A DNA stretch of 38,510 nt. Origin: Bacteroidales bacterium (lineage in GTDB: Bacteria > Bacteroidota > Bacteroidia > Bacteroidales > F082). The position numbers and the translations under genes were made by a program. The stretch covers positions 1 to 38,510 of the forward strand of contig JAFWRA010000198.1 in assembly GCA_017508895.1 (NCBI GenBank). The letters are read 5' to 3'. The first letter of the stretch is position 1, and every line of letters starts with the position of its first letter. Positions 24,650 through 34,300 of this stretch are shown in pieces. The notes beneath the pieces were generated by a model. That model made no database searches and had not been told where the DNA came from. It saw nothing but the letters and a program-made list of their open reading frames with translations.

Positions 24650-27553
24650 TTATCTTTCGATGACAACCTTCTTAGCCAAGGTGCCTTCCTTGCATGTGAC
24701 GACGAAGAAATAAATACCGCTCCTCGTGGTCTTCATGTCATAATTAAATAAGGTGTTGCCGTTATAGGTCTCGAAACTGTCGATAAGTGTGCCTTTCATG
24801 TCGTACACCTTGACGTCAACCTTTCCACTGATGCGGTCAAAAAGAAGTTGCATTTGTCCGTTGTTGGGATTTGGAATAACATCGAAGGTCGCTGAGTTTG
24901 TCGAAACAACGTCTTCCTCGATACCGTAGAAAGAACATACGAACCAATAACGCTGAATGATGCCTTGTGGTGCGCAACGGTTATAAGCGTGGGCTTCTAA
25001 CCAGACAGTGTCATCCACTTGGTCCATGACATACACTTTGCAACATGAGCTTCTATCGCCGAAAGGCTCGAGCAGCCAATCTATGGGCTCGGCAAAGTTC
25101 CACGTGACGGTGTCCCAATGACAGTAGGGATTGGTGTCCCAAAGATAGAAGTCGTAGGAGTTGATTTGGAACTCTGTTGCGGTGATTACCCAGTGCGGCG
25201 TAGTGTTGTCGGGATCCATCGGATAGATTTCGGTCGGTACTGGAGTGTATTCAAAATGGACATTCATCGTGACTAAACTGTCGCAGCCCAGTTGGTTTTT
25301 GTAAGTCCGATGATAGCTGCCCGACTGGTTGTAAACAAGACTCTCGTGGTCGGTGTAAACAATTTCATGTCCTTCGGGGTCCCAATAGTATTCATCGCAG
25401 TTCTCTTCGTCGCTAACGGAAAATTCATACTCGTTAAGTGGGTTGACTGAGAGGTGGAGGTATATGACGCTGTCGCAGCCATGGATGGTCTGGAGGGTAT
25501 GGTTGTACACGCCAGCTACGTTTAGGTTTTGACCGAAGAAGTTGTAGTATTCATTCTCGCAAATCGACTCGTATAGACTTGACTCTTCTTTGGGATGCAC
25601 AAGGATGGTCACGCTGACTTCCAGGTCTGTCATGCCGTCGCTCACGATGCAGGTGAAAGTGGTGGTTCCTAAAGGTGGCGTGGCAACTGGGTTCTGTATT
25701 GTGGCGTTGTTGAGCAGGTTGGCAGGCGACCAAATGTAGGTATAGTTGCCAGTGCCAGCCATAGGCAGGGCATGGAGTGTCGTTGAGCTGTTTTCGCAAA
25801 TCTCATATTGGTCGGCAGTGGCGGTAGCGGTCAAGTCGGAGCCAGCCATGTTGACGGTCACTTGAATCGTGTTGCTGCAGCCGCCCAATTCGTTGGTGAC
25901 GGTCACGGTGAAAACCTGTGACGTTGTGAGGGGAACGGTTTGGGTCGTCTGACTGTTAGGGTTGGTCACCATGTTGGCTGGTTCCCAATGATAGCTGTAG
26001 TTGCCTGCTGGTACCGCATTGACGGTAAGTGTGGCCGTGCCGCCATAAATGACGGAGGAGGGACTGGCGGAAATCGTCAGTTGTGGAATGGCATAGACGG
26101 AAACGGTCTTAGTTATTTCATCAATGCAATGTCCATTGCCTGTATGCACTATGTGAGTCACTTGATAGTCACCTGGCGAGGCGTATGTGTGAGTCACGTT
26201 TGGCTCGTCAGCTGTTTCTCCGTCACCAAAGTCCCAATGATAGCCGGTGATTTCCTGCCCTGATGGGTCAGTGTCGGCTGTGCTGTTCAGTTGGGTAGCA
26301 CTGCCTTCGCAAACATTGTTGAAGCTGAAGTCGGCAATGGGCTGGGCATACACGATGACTTCGGTGGAGCCAGTCGTGGTTTGGCCATCAACGGTGGTGA
26401 CACAGGTGTAGATACCGCCCATCTCGAAGGTGCAGTTGGGGATAGTGGGGTTTTGCTCGTTCGAGGTGAAGTTGTCAGGCCCAGTCCAACTGTAGGTAGC
26501 ACCTGCTTGGGTAGTGATCGATAGTTGGATGGTATCGCCAACGCAATAAGGGCCGCTATTTGTAGCGATGCCCGGAAGGATGCCGCAGTCTGTTGTGCCA
26601 GGACCAGAACCTTCTGTCTTGGTGAAGGTGATGATGCAGGGGTCGCGCGAATAATTGGTAATCAGTAGGATATAATATTCTCCTACTTCTGGAGTGTGTT
26701 CGTTGATGCTGCCATGTGAGGTGTTGTGGTAGTGCTCATTTTCTGGATACCCCAAAAAAATGTTTTCCGTATAACTGGAGGAATAACAACAGTCAATGAT
26801 TTTGTTGGAAGTCAACTCATGGACGCATGGTGTGACAGGGTCGTCAAAAGGTCCCCAAATGATAAAGTCGATGTCTCTTTCAATGCTTGGGTCGATGGGG
26901 TCGACGCCTTCCATGTGGATGATGAACTGTCCACCCGTATTGATTCTCATGTGATACCAAGAAGGGTTGTAGGAATTGCCGATGCAGCCGATGTCAGGGA
27001 TGCCAGCCTCTGCTTGTTGGGTGCTGTGTGAGGCCTCAAACTGGATGATGTCAGAAGTGCAGAAAGGATCGGAATTCACACAAAAGTCGTTGTCAGTGAT
27101 GGCTCTGTTGAGGGCTATATCCATGGTGATTGAGGCGAAATACCTTGGAGTGACATTCGCTTTCCATTGGGACTCCAAATCAAAAATGTCTTTTTTCTCA
27201 ATTAATCTGAAGTTGATGGAGGTCTCGTTGTAGAACGATTCAAAGCTGTCAAAGAAACTGTTCTCCATGAAATCTTCAGTTGGGTTGACAATGAACAATC
27301 CATATTCGTCTTCCGCATTTATCGAGAACCTATCGTCGTTGCTCAGATTATACAGAAGGTATAACCTGAAGTCAATGTTGTCAATCTCGAAAAAATTGAG
27401 GATTATGCCCTCTTCGGCATATTGTCTGTACGGCGTTTGTTCATGCCCCGATGGAATGGATACCTTAGCAGGTTGCGATGGTTGTGCTTGGAGCATGAAT
27501 GGCAATAACAGGAAAAAGAAGCCTGAAACGATTAGTTTTAGTTGGTTATTCAT
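24650..27553 (-). CDS. T9SS surface protein: DPFCT/WGPF N-domain, Ig-like and PKD domains, two GCDS repeats (family II, copy 1)
   Basis: A 967-residue protein. Signal peptide 1-23 (ends LQA-Q). An N-terminal region of about 130 residues has no recognised family. It is followed by a domain (about 155-325) containing SDPFCTSD, DIGCIGNSYNPSWYHMRI, DIDFIIWGPFDDPVTPC and VGEYYILLITNYS, seen in Bacteroidota PKD proteins as a lectin-like beta-sandwich. Then an Ig-like domain (330-402), PKD (about 403-490, WDFGDGETADEPNVTHTY), further Ig-like domains (490-652) and two GCDS repeats (656-769). The shared Trp-rich domain is at 770-880 and the sorting domain at 889-967 (VIPNPNNGQM, ending AKKVVIER). Presumed cell-surface adhesin; ligand unknown. 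It is the simplest member of family II. Confidence 0.88.
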   Translation of the reverse strand: MNNQLKLIVSGFFFLLLPFMLQAQPSQPAKVSIPSGHEQTPYRQYAEEGIILNFFEIDNIDFRLYLLYNLSNDDRFSINAEDEYGLFIVNPTEDFMENSFFDSFESFYNETSINFRLIEKKDIFDLESQWKANVTPRYFASITMDIALNRAITDNDFCVNSDPFCTSDIIQFEASHSTQQAEAGIPDIGCIGNSYNPSWYHMRINTGGQFIIHMEGVDPIDPSIERDIDFIIWGPFDDPVTPCVHELTSNKIIDCCYSSSYTENIFLGYPENEHYHNTSHGSINEHTPEVGEYYILLITNYSRDPCIITFTKTEGSGPGTTDCGILPGIATNSGPYCVGDTIQLSITTQAGATYSWTGPDNFTSNEQNPTIPNCTFEMGGIYTCVTTVDGQTTTGSTEVIVYAQPIADFSFNNVCEGSATQLNSTADTDPSGQEITGYHWDFGDGETADEPNVTHTYASPGDYQVTHIVHTGNGHCIDEITKTVSVYAIPQLTISASPSSVIYGGTATLTVNAVPAGNYSYHWEPANMVTNPNSQTTQTVPLTTSQVFTVTVTNELGGCSNTIQVTVNMAGSDLTATATADQYEICENSSTTLHALPMAGTGNYTYIWSPANLLNNATIQNPVATPPLGTTTFTCIVSDGMTDLEVSVTILVHPKEESSLYESICENEYYNFFGQNLNVAGVYNHTLQTIHGCDSVIYLHLSVNPLNEYEFSVSDEENCDEYYWDPEGHEIVYTDHESLVYNQSGSYHRTYKNQLGCDSLVTMNVHFEYTPVPTEIYPMDPDNTTPHWVITATEFQINSYDFYLWDTNPYCHWDTVTWNFAEPIDWLLEPFGDRSSCCKVYVMDQVDDTVWLEAHAYNRCAPQGIIQRYWFVCSFYGIEEDVVSTNSATFDVIPNPNNGQMQLLFDRISGKVDVKVYDMKGTLIDSFETYNGNTLFNYDMKTTRSGIYFFVVTCKEGTLAKKVVIER

Positions 27554-27589
27554 AGTTATAAAAATTGTAAAAATGTAAGTTTTGTTGTG

Positions 27590-30500
27590 CTATCTTTGTA
27601 TGACGACCTTCTTCGCTATGGTGCCTTCCTTGCTGGTGGCAACGAAGAAATAGATACCGTCTGTCTTGTTTTTCATGTGATAAAGGTATGTGTTGGGGCC
27701 GTTGCCATTGAACGTCTCAAACTGGTCGATGAGTGTGCCCTTCATGTCGTACACTCTCACGTTGACTTTGCCAGTGAGGTACTCAAAGTTGAGCTGCATC
27801 TCTCCGTTATTGGGGTTGGGAATGATGTCGAAATCAATGGCCGTTGAGCTTGTTGAAGCATCATTCTCGTCGATGCCGATAAATGAGCTGAGGAACCAAT
27901 AGCGCTGTGTGACGCCCTCTTGAGGTGCGCAGCGGTTGAAGGCATGGGCTTCCAACCATATTGTGTCTTCCACCCAGCTGAGTACATACATTTTGCAGCA
28001 TTGGTTATTGGTGCCAAAAGGTTCAAGCAACCAATCCACAGGCCTGGTGAAGTTCCAGGTGACGGAATCCCAATGGCAGTTCGGGTTGGTGTCCCACATG
28101 TTGAAGTCGTAGGAGTTGATTTGGAATTCAGTGGCCGTGATTACCCAGTGGGGAGCACCGATGGTGGCATCCATGGGATAGATTTCGGTGGGATGAGGTG
28201 TGTAGGCGAAATCCACGTTCATGGTCACCAGACTGTCGCAGTCGGATTGGTTTTTATAGGTGCGGTGATAGGTTCCTGACATGGTGTAAATTGGGTCTTC
28301 GTGGTCAGTATAAAGAATCTCGTGACCCTGAGGATCCCAGAAATACTCGTCGCAGTTCTCTTCATCGCTGACAGTGAAAACATACTCGTCGTGGTCGTTG
28401 ATGGTCAGATAGAGTGTGGCTTCGCTGTCGCAGCCATAACTGTTGATATAGTGATGTGTATAGACCGTGTTTTCGTTGAATGTCATGTCAACATTATAAG
28501 CGTCGTTTTTCCAGCGATAGGCATCGCAGCTGGTGACAACGACATCATTTTGGAAGCTTGGTCTCAGTTCAAGGTATAAAACGAGCGTGCTGTCGCAAGA
28601 GTTGGGATAAGACAAGGTGTCATAATAGGTTCCTGATTCATAATAGGTTATGCCGTTTGAGGCCCAAGTATATTCTTCAGCGCAGAGGGAGACACTGTAA
28701 CTCTTCGAGTTGTATTCGGCTTCATCAATATGAAGGTTTACGATGCTGTCGCAGCCCAAAGCGGACTCAAACACATAAACGTATGGATAGGGACTAGGTT
28801 GCAGATAATCTCCGTTGTAATAATAGCCTTGACCACCTTCACAAGTAGATTCGTAGAAGTTGAACTCGTAAATGGGGTCTTGGATGAGGTTGAGTCTGAT
28901 GATGCTGTCACAGCCGTGTACCGATTGCAAAGTGTGGTAATAGGTGCCCGCAGCGTCAAGGGCTTGGTCGAAGAACATGTAATGTTCGCCTTCGCAGAAG
29001 CGGTCGGTGACGGGAGTCTCGTAAGTCTGCCAGTTGCTCAGATGCAGGTGGATGACGCTGTCGCAACCGTATTGTGTCTCAATAGTGTGGTCATATACGC
29101 CTGGGGTCTGTAGCATTTCTCCAAAGAAGCTGTACGTGCTGTTTTCGCAGATGGTCTCGTACACATCGGCTTCTTCGTTAGGATGCACCACGATGGTGAC
29201 ACTGACATCTTGGGCACTCAGGCCGTCACTGACATGACATGTATAAGTAGTGGTTCCAACGGGTGGGGTGGCAACAGGGCTTTGGATATTGGCATTGTTA
29301 AGCGTGTTGGCGGGTGTCCAGCTATAGGTGTAGTTGCCTGTGCCGCCTGAAGGTTGGGCATGCAACGTAGTTGACTCGCCTTCGCAAAGCGAGGTCTGGT
29401 CGGCGGTGGCCATGGCCACCATGTTGGAGCCTTCGATGCTCACCGTTACTTGTGCTGAGGCAGTGCAGTCGCCTTGAGGATTGGTGACGGTAACGGTGTA
29501 GGTCTGTGTGGCTTGGAGCGAAACAGTTTGAGTGGTCTGTGAATTGGGGCTGACCACCATATTGGCGGGTTCCCAATGGAAGTTGAAGGAACCCGTGGCT
29601 CCAGCATTGGCGGTAAGGGTGGAAGTGCCGCCGTAAATGACGGTACTGGGTTGCGCCGTGGCAGAGGGAACGGGAGAGGCATATACGGGCACGGTTTGGG
29701 TGATTTGCCCATTGCAGTCACCACCACCGACACCCACAGTGTGAGTCACTTGATAGTCGCCAGCTTGTGCGTAAGTGTGGCTCACGGTCTGCCCCGAACC
29801 GGTTTGTCCGTCACCGAAGTTCCATTGGTAACTGGTGATTTGTTGTCCGTTGGGTGCTGTGGCTGTGCTTGTGAATTGGGTTGGGTTGCCTTTGCAAACC
29901 GAGGTGTAGGTGAAGTTGGAGGTGGGCTGACCGTAAACGGTAACGGTCTTGGTGATTTGGTCGGTGCAGTGCCCGTTGCCGTTCGAGACGGTAAGCGTAA
30001 CTTGGTAGGTGCCGGGTTGCGCATAGGTGTGGCTTACGTTTTGTCCTGTCCCAGTTTGTCCATCGCCAAAGTTCCATTGGTAGCTTTCGATTTGCTGTCC
30101 ACTGGGGTTGGTGGTGGAGGTGCTGGTGAACTGGGTAGGGTTGCCTTGGCAAACTGTCGTGAAATTGAAATCGGCAGTGGGGTCGGGATAGATGATGACT
30201 TCGGTAGAGGCAGTAACGGATTGATTACCCACGGTTGTTGTGCAGGTATAAGTGCCAGCCATGTTTAAGGTGCAGTTGGGGCGGGTTGGGTTCTGTTGAT
30301 TGGAGGTGAAGCCAGCAGGTCCTGTCCAAGAGTATGTTGCACCATCTTGAGCGTTGACGTCCAAATAAATAGTCTCTCCAACACAATAGGGACCGGTATT
30401 ACTGGCAACGCCAGGTAAAATGCCGCAGTCAGTCTCGCCGGGACCGCTTCCTGGAACTTTAGAGAAAGTGATATTGGTGGATCCAGAAGAATACTTTGTA

Positions 30501-31285
30501 ATCACCATAATATAATACTGACCTACTTGTGAGTTGGATGGAATAGTGCATTCTTGAACTGAATTGTACGGTGAGTCGCAGTCAATGATTTTGTCTGAAG
30601 TGAGTTGGTAAGGGCATGGGGTGACAGGGTCATTAAAAGGGCCCCATGCACAAAAATCCAAGTCATTGTTGTTGCTGTTGGTGATCTGGATCGTGAAAGT
30701 CCCGGCAACGGCAATTTTCATGTGAAACCAAAAAGGTGGTCTCTGTGTAAAGGAAGACATGCAACCGTAGTTGGGACCAGGTTCACAAACAGACGGGTTG
30801 TCTTCAACGTGGAAGGTGACGATGTCGGTGGTGCAGAATGGGTCTGATTCGGCGCAGGTCTGGTTTCCATCCCTGCTGTTTGGGTTCTCGATAAGCAACT
30901 GTCTGAAAAGCAACACAAAAAGTTCTTGTGACAGGCTTTCTTTCCAATAGGTGAAAGTGGCTCCTTGTGTCTCTTTGTCTGCGTTAGTATAAGTGTTAAA
31001 GCTTTCAGTGGCCGTAGCTCTCAATTCATCGAAATAGGCTTGGAATTGTTGGTCATCAAAATTAGCCGTTGATGACAATAATAACGAACTCTCTTCTTCA
31101 TTGATGACGTATGAAATGTTTTCATCATTAGCGATATAGGAAATCAAACAGTAACGAAAGTCGGGATTGCTGATGGTAGACAGCTCAATCTCAATGGTGT
31201 GGTTTCTTACGGTTTGTCCAAATTGTCGTATGGGCATGGCTATCAGCATCAATGCAATCCATAATAGTTTGATTTTCTTATTCAT
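27590..31285 (-). CDS. T9SS surface protein: DPFCT/WGPF N-domain, two PKD domains, six GCDS-type repeats (family II, copy 2)
   Basis: A 1231-residue protein, the largest of the array apart from C25. Signal peptide about 1-24 (ends QFGQ). The N-terminal domain has SDPFCTTD, GPNYGCM, LDFCAWGPFNDPVTPC and VGQYYIMVITKYSS (about 147-290). An Ig-like domain follows (290-367), then two adjacent PKD domains (368-453 and 454-538, WNFGDGQTGTG and WNFGDGQTGSG), Ig-like domains (539-700) and six Cys-repeats (702-1028). The shared Trp-rich domain is at 1029-1140 and the sorting domain at 1151-1231 (IIPNPNNGEM, ending AKKVVIQR). It is nearly identical in layout to the gene at 31339, apart from the extra PKD. 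Presumed surface adhesin. Confidence 0.88.
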   Translation of the reverse strand: MNKKIKLLWIALMLIAMPIRQFGQTVRNHTIEIELSTISNPDFRYCLISYIANDENISYVINEEESSLLLSSTANFDDQQFQAYFDELRATATESFNTYTNADKETQGATFTYWKESLSQELFVLLFRQLLIENPNSRDGNQTCAESDPFCTTDIVTFHVEDNPSVCEPGPNYGCMSSFTQRPPFWFHMKIAVAGTFTIQITNSNNNDLDFCAWGPFNDPVTPCPYQLTSDKIIDCDSPYNSVQECTIPSNSQVGQYYIMVITKYSSGSTNITFSKVPGSGPGETDCGILPGVASNTGPYCVGETIYLDVNAQDGATYSWTGPAGFTSNQQNPTRPNCTLNMAGTYTCTTTVGNQSVTASTEVIIYPDPTADFNFTTVCQGNPTQFTSTSTTNPSGQQIESYQWNFGDGQTGTGQNVSHTYAQPGTYQVTLTVSNGNGHCTDQITKTVTVYGQPTSNFTYTSVCKGNPTQFTSTATAPNGQQITSYQWNFGDGQTGSGQTVSHTYAQAGDYQVTHTVGVGGGDCNGQITQTVPVYASPVPSATAQPSTVIYGGTSTLTANAGATGSFNFHWEPANMVVSPNSQTTQTVSLQATQTYTVTVTNPQGDCTASAQVTVSIEGSNMVAMATADQTSLCEGESTTLHAQPSGGTGNYTYSWTPANTLNNANIQSPVATPPVGTTTYTCHVSDGLSAQDVSVTIVVHPNEEADVYETICENSTYSFFGEMLQTPGVYDHTIETQYGCDSVIHLHLSNWQTYETPVTDRFCEGEHYMFFDQALDAAGTYYHTLQSVHGCDSIIRLNLIQDPIYEFNFYESTCEGGQGYYYNGDYLQPSPYPYVYVFESALGCDSIVNLHIDEAEYNSKSYSVSLCAEEYTWASNGITYYESGTYYDTLSYPNSCDSTLVLYLELRPSFQNDVVVTSCDAYRWKNDAYNVDMTFNENTVYTHHYINSYGCDSEATLYLTINDHDEYVFTVSDEENCDEYFWDPQGHEILYTDHEDPIYTMSGTYHRTYKNQSDCDSLVTMNVDFAYTPHPTEIYPMDATIGAPHWVITATEFQINSYDFNMWDTNPNCHWDSVTWNFTRPVDWLLEPFGTNNQCCKMYVLSWVEDTIWLEAHAFNRCAPQEGVTQRYWFLSSFIGIDENDASTSSTAIDFDIIPNPNNGEMQLNFEYLTGKVNVRVYDMKGTLIDQFETFNGNGPNTYLYHMKNKTDGIYFFVATSKEGTIAKKVVIQR
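28050..28099 (-). repeat. 50-base tract identical to 31796-31845
   Basis: Bases 28050-28099 equal 31796-31845 exactly. Both encode the CHWDSVTWNF part of the Trp-rich domain in the two closest paralogues of family II. Much of the surrounding DNA is also similar, pointing to a recent duplication of the whole gene. Confidence 0.85.
29672..30184 (-). repeat. Tandem duplication of a PKD-coding unit
   Basis: Two adjacent units, 29927-30184 and 29672-29926, encode the two PKD domains of the 27590 gene (residues 368-453 and 454-538). Each has the order VC.GNPTQFTST, GQQI.SYQWNFGDGQTG, VSHTYAQ.G.YQVT. Units are 86 and 85 residues. The sister gene at 31339 has only one unit, so this is an in-frame gain here or a loss there. 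Confidence 0.8.
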
Positions 31286-31338
31286 ATTGGATCTGTATTA
31301 AGGTGTTTGTTATGTTATTATGTCTTAGTACGTTTGAT

Positions 31339-34300
31339 TTATTTTTGTATGACGACCTTCTTCGCGATAGTGCCTTCCTTGTTGGTGGCGACGAAGAAAT
31401 AAATACCATCCGATTTTACTTTCATATTGTAGTCGTATGTGCCAGAGCCGTTGTTGTAGGTTTCGAATTGGTCGATAAGCGTGCCTTTCATGTCGTACAC
31501 CTTGATGCCGACTTTGCCAGTGAGGTGTTCGAGGTTGAGCTGCATCTTACCGTTGTTGGGGTTGGGGATGACATCGAAATCAATGGTTTCCAAGCCTGTC
31601 GAAGGACCGTTTTCATCGATACCAATAAAAGAGCTGAGGAACCAATAACGCTGCGTGGTGCCCTCTTGAGGCGCGCAACGGTTGAAAGCATGGGCTTCCA
31701 ACCACACGGTGTCTTCCACCCAACTGAGTACATACATCTTGCAGTATTGGTTATTGGTGCCGAAAGGCTCAAGCACCCAATCCACGGGCTTGGTAAAGTT
31801 CCAGGTGACGGAATCCCAATGGCAGTTCGGGTTGGTGTCCCACATATTGAAATCGTAGGCGTTGATTTGGAATTCGGTAGCCGTAATTACCCAGTGAGGG
31901 GCACTGTTGGTGGCATCCATGGGATAGATTTCTGTGGGATGGGGTGTGTACTCAAATTGTACGTTCATGGTCACCAAACTATCGCAGTCATAGATGTTCT
32001 TATAGGTGCGATGGTAAGTGCCCGATATGTTATATTCCAAATCTTCGTGGTCTGTGTATAGTATCTCATGCCCTTGTGGGTCCCAATAGTAGCTGTCGCA
32101 GTTTTCTTCATCTGTTACGGTGAAGCTGACTTCGTTATGGTCGTCGATGGTAAGATAGAGCGTGGCTTGACTGTCGCAGCCGTATGCGTTAACATAATGA
32201 TGCGTGTAGACGGTGCTTTCGTTGAACGTCATGTCCACATTGTAGGCATCATTCTTCCAACGGTAACTGTCGCAACTGGTTTCATGCACTTCAATGTCAT
32301 AACTTGGTCTGAGCTCAAGGTTGAGGACAAGGGTGCTGTCGCATGCGTTGGGGAAGGAAAGTGTGTCGTAAAAGGTACCCGTTTCGTAATAGGTCCTGCC
32401 GTTTGAGGGCCATGTGTATTCTGTGGCACATAAGGAAACATTGTAGGTCTTGGAGTTGTATTCCGCTTCCTCAACGGTGAGGTAGACGACGCTGTCGCAG
32501 CCCTGAACGGTTTCAAAGACGAATGCGTTGGGGTAGGGGCTGGGCGGAAGATAGATGTCCAATGGGGCGAAGTAGTAGCCAGGCCCGCCTTGGCAAGTCG
32601 ATTCCCACAATTCAACCTCATAGGAGGGGTCTTGAATCAGGTTGAGCTTGATGACGCTGTCGCAGCCATGTGCCGATTCTAAGGTATGGTAATAGATACC
32701 AGATGTGCTGATGGCTTGGTCATAGAACATGTAGTGCTCACCTTGGCAGAAATGATCAGTGATGGGGGTCTCATAGGTGTCCCAGTTGTAAAGGTGCAAA
32801 CGGATGAGCTTATCGCAGCCAAACTCGGTTTGTGTGTGGTGTTCATAAACGCCTGGGGTCTGGACGTTTTCTCCATAGAAGTCATAAATGTCATTTTCAC
32901 AGATGGTATGCTCCACTTCTTCCACTTCATTGGGATGTACCATGATGGTCACACTGACGTTTTGGTTGGTGATGCCGTCGCTGACCGCGCAGGTATAGGT
33001 GGTTTCGCCAACGGGCGGTGTGGCCACAGGATTCTGGATAGTGGCGTTGCTCAAGGTGTTGGCGGGAGTCCAGTTGAAAGTGTAGTTGCCTGTTCCGCCT
33101 GAGGGTTGTGCATGCAGTGTGGTCGACTCGCCTTCGCAGAGTTCATATTGGTCGGCGGAGGCCATGGCGGTCATGTTGGAGCCTTCCATGCTCACGGTGA
33201 CTTGTGCCGTACTGCTGCAGCCACCTTGTGGGTTGGTGACAGTGACGGTATAAGTCTGAGTGGCTTGTAACGGCACGGTCTGGGTGGTCTGTGCATTGGC
33301 ATTGACTACCATGTTGGCGGGTTCCCAATGGAAGTTGAAAGTTCCTGTGGCACCAGCGTTGGCCGTAAGTGTGGCGGTGCCGCCATAGATGACGGTGCTG
33401 GGTTGGGCAGTGGCTGAGGCCACCGGTGCTGCATAGACGGGCACGGTCTGGGTCTTTGAGCTGGTGCAGTGACCGTTGCCTGTGGTCACATTGAGCGTCA
33501 CCTGATAGTTGCCCGCTTGGGCGTAGGTGTGTGTGACGTTTTGTCCCGTTCCAGTCTGTCCGTCACCAAAAGTCCATTGGTAGCTTTGGATTTGCTGGCC
33601 GCTGGGGTTGGTGGTTGAGGTGCTGGTGAATTGCGTAGGTGTCCCTTTACAAACCGAGGTGTAGTTGAAGTTGGCCGTGGGTTGGGGATAGATGACCACT
33701 TCAGTGGTGGCGCTGTTCGATGCGGTGCCAACAGTGATGGTGCAAGTATAGGTGCCAGCCATGGCCATGGTGCAGTTCGGGCGGGTTGGGTTTTGTTGGT
33801 TTGAGGAGAAGTTGCCAGGACCAGTCCAACTATAGGTGGCTCCAGCTTGGCCTTGCGCCGAAAGATGAATGGTCTCGCCCACGCAATAAGGGCCTTCGTT
33901 GTTGACCAAAGGAGGCAGGATGCCACAGTCGGTCTCGCCATCACCGGCGTATTTTTGGAAAGTGATGTTACCACTACCTCCGTTATAGTTGGTGATAAGG
34001 AGAATATAGTATTGTCCTACTTGTCCATTAACCACGTGGGCATATTCGTAGGCTTGCGCACTAAAACTACAGTCATGAAGGTTACCTGATGGATAGAAAT
34101 TAGGGTTTGAGGTGTTGTTAGGACAGCTGGTGCAATTCGAAGTCAGCAAACCTGTTTGACCTGCTGCTGTCGGGCAAGGGGTGGTCTGATCGGTAAAAGG
34201 CCCCCAAAGCGCAAAGTCAATGTCGAAGGGCGCTTCCATCTTGATTGTGATGTTACCGGCAACACCAATTCTCATATAGTACCAGAAGGAATGTTTGTTT

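Noticed and set aside
24631..24666. Earlier start for the family I copy 3 gene
   Set aside because: It would overlap the upstream gene by 17 bases and put extra residues before an otherwise perfect signal peptide that begins at 24630.
27591..27598. TATCTTTG on the + strand as a promoter element
   Set aside because: It is the complement of the stop and last codons of the 27590 gene, and no + strand gene follows.
28202..29182. Regular repeats suggesting a CRISPR array or satellite
   Set aside because: They are coding repeats of protein units (GCDS type) with diverged DNA and no constant spacers.
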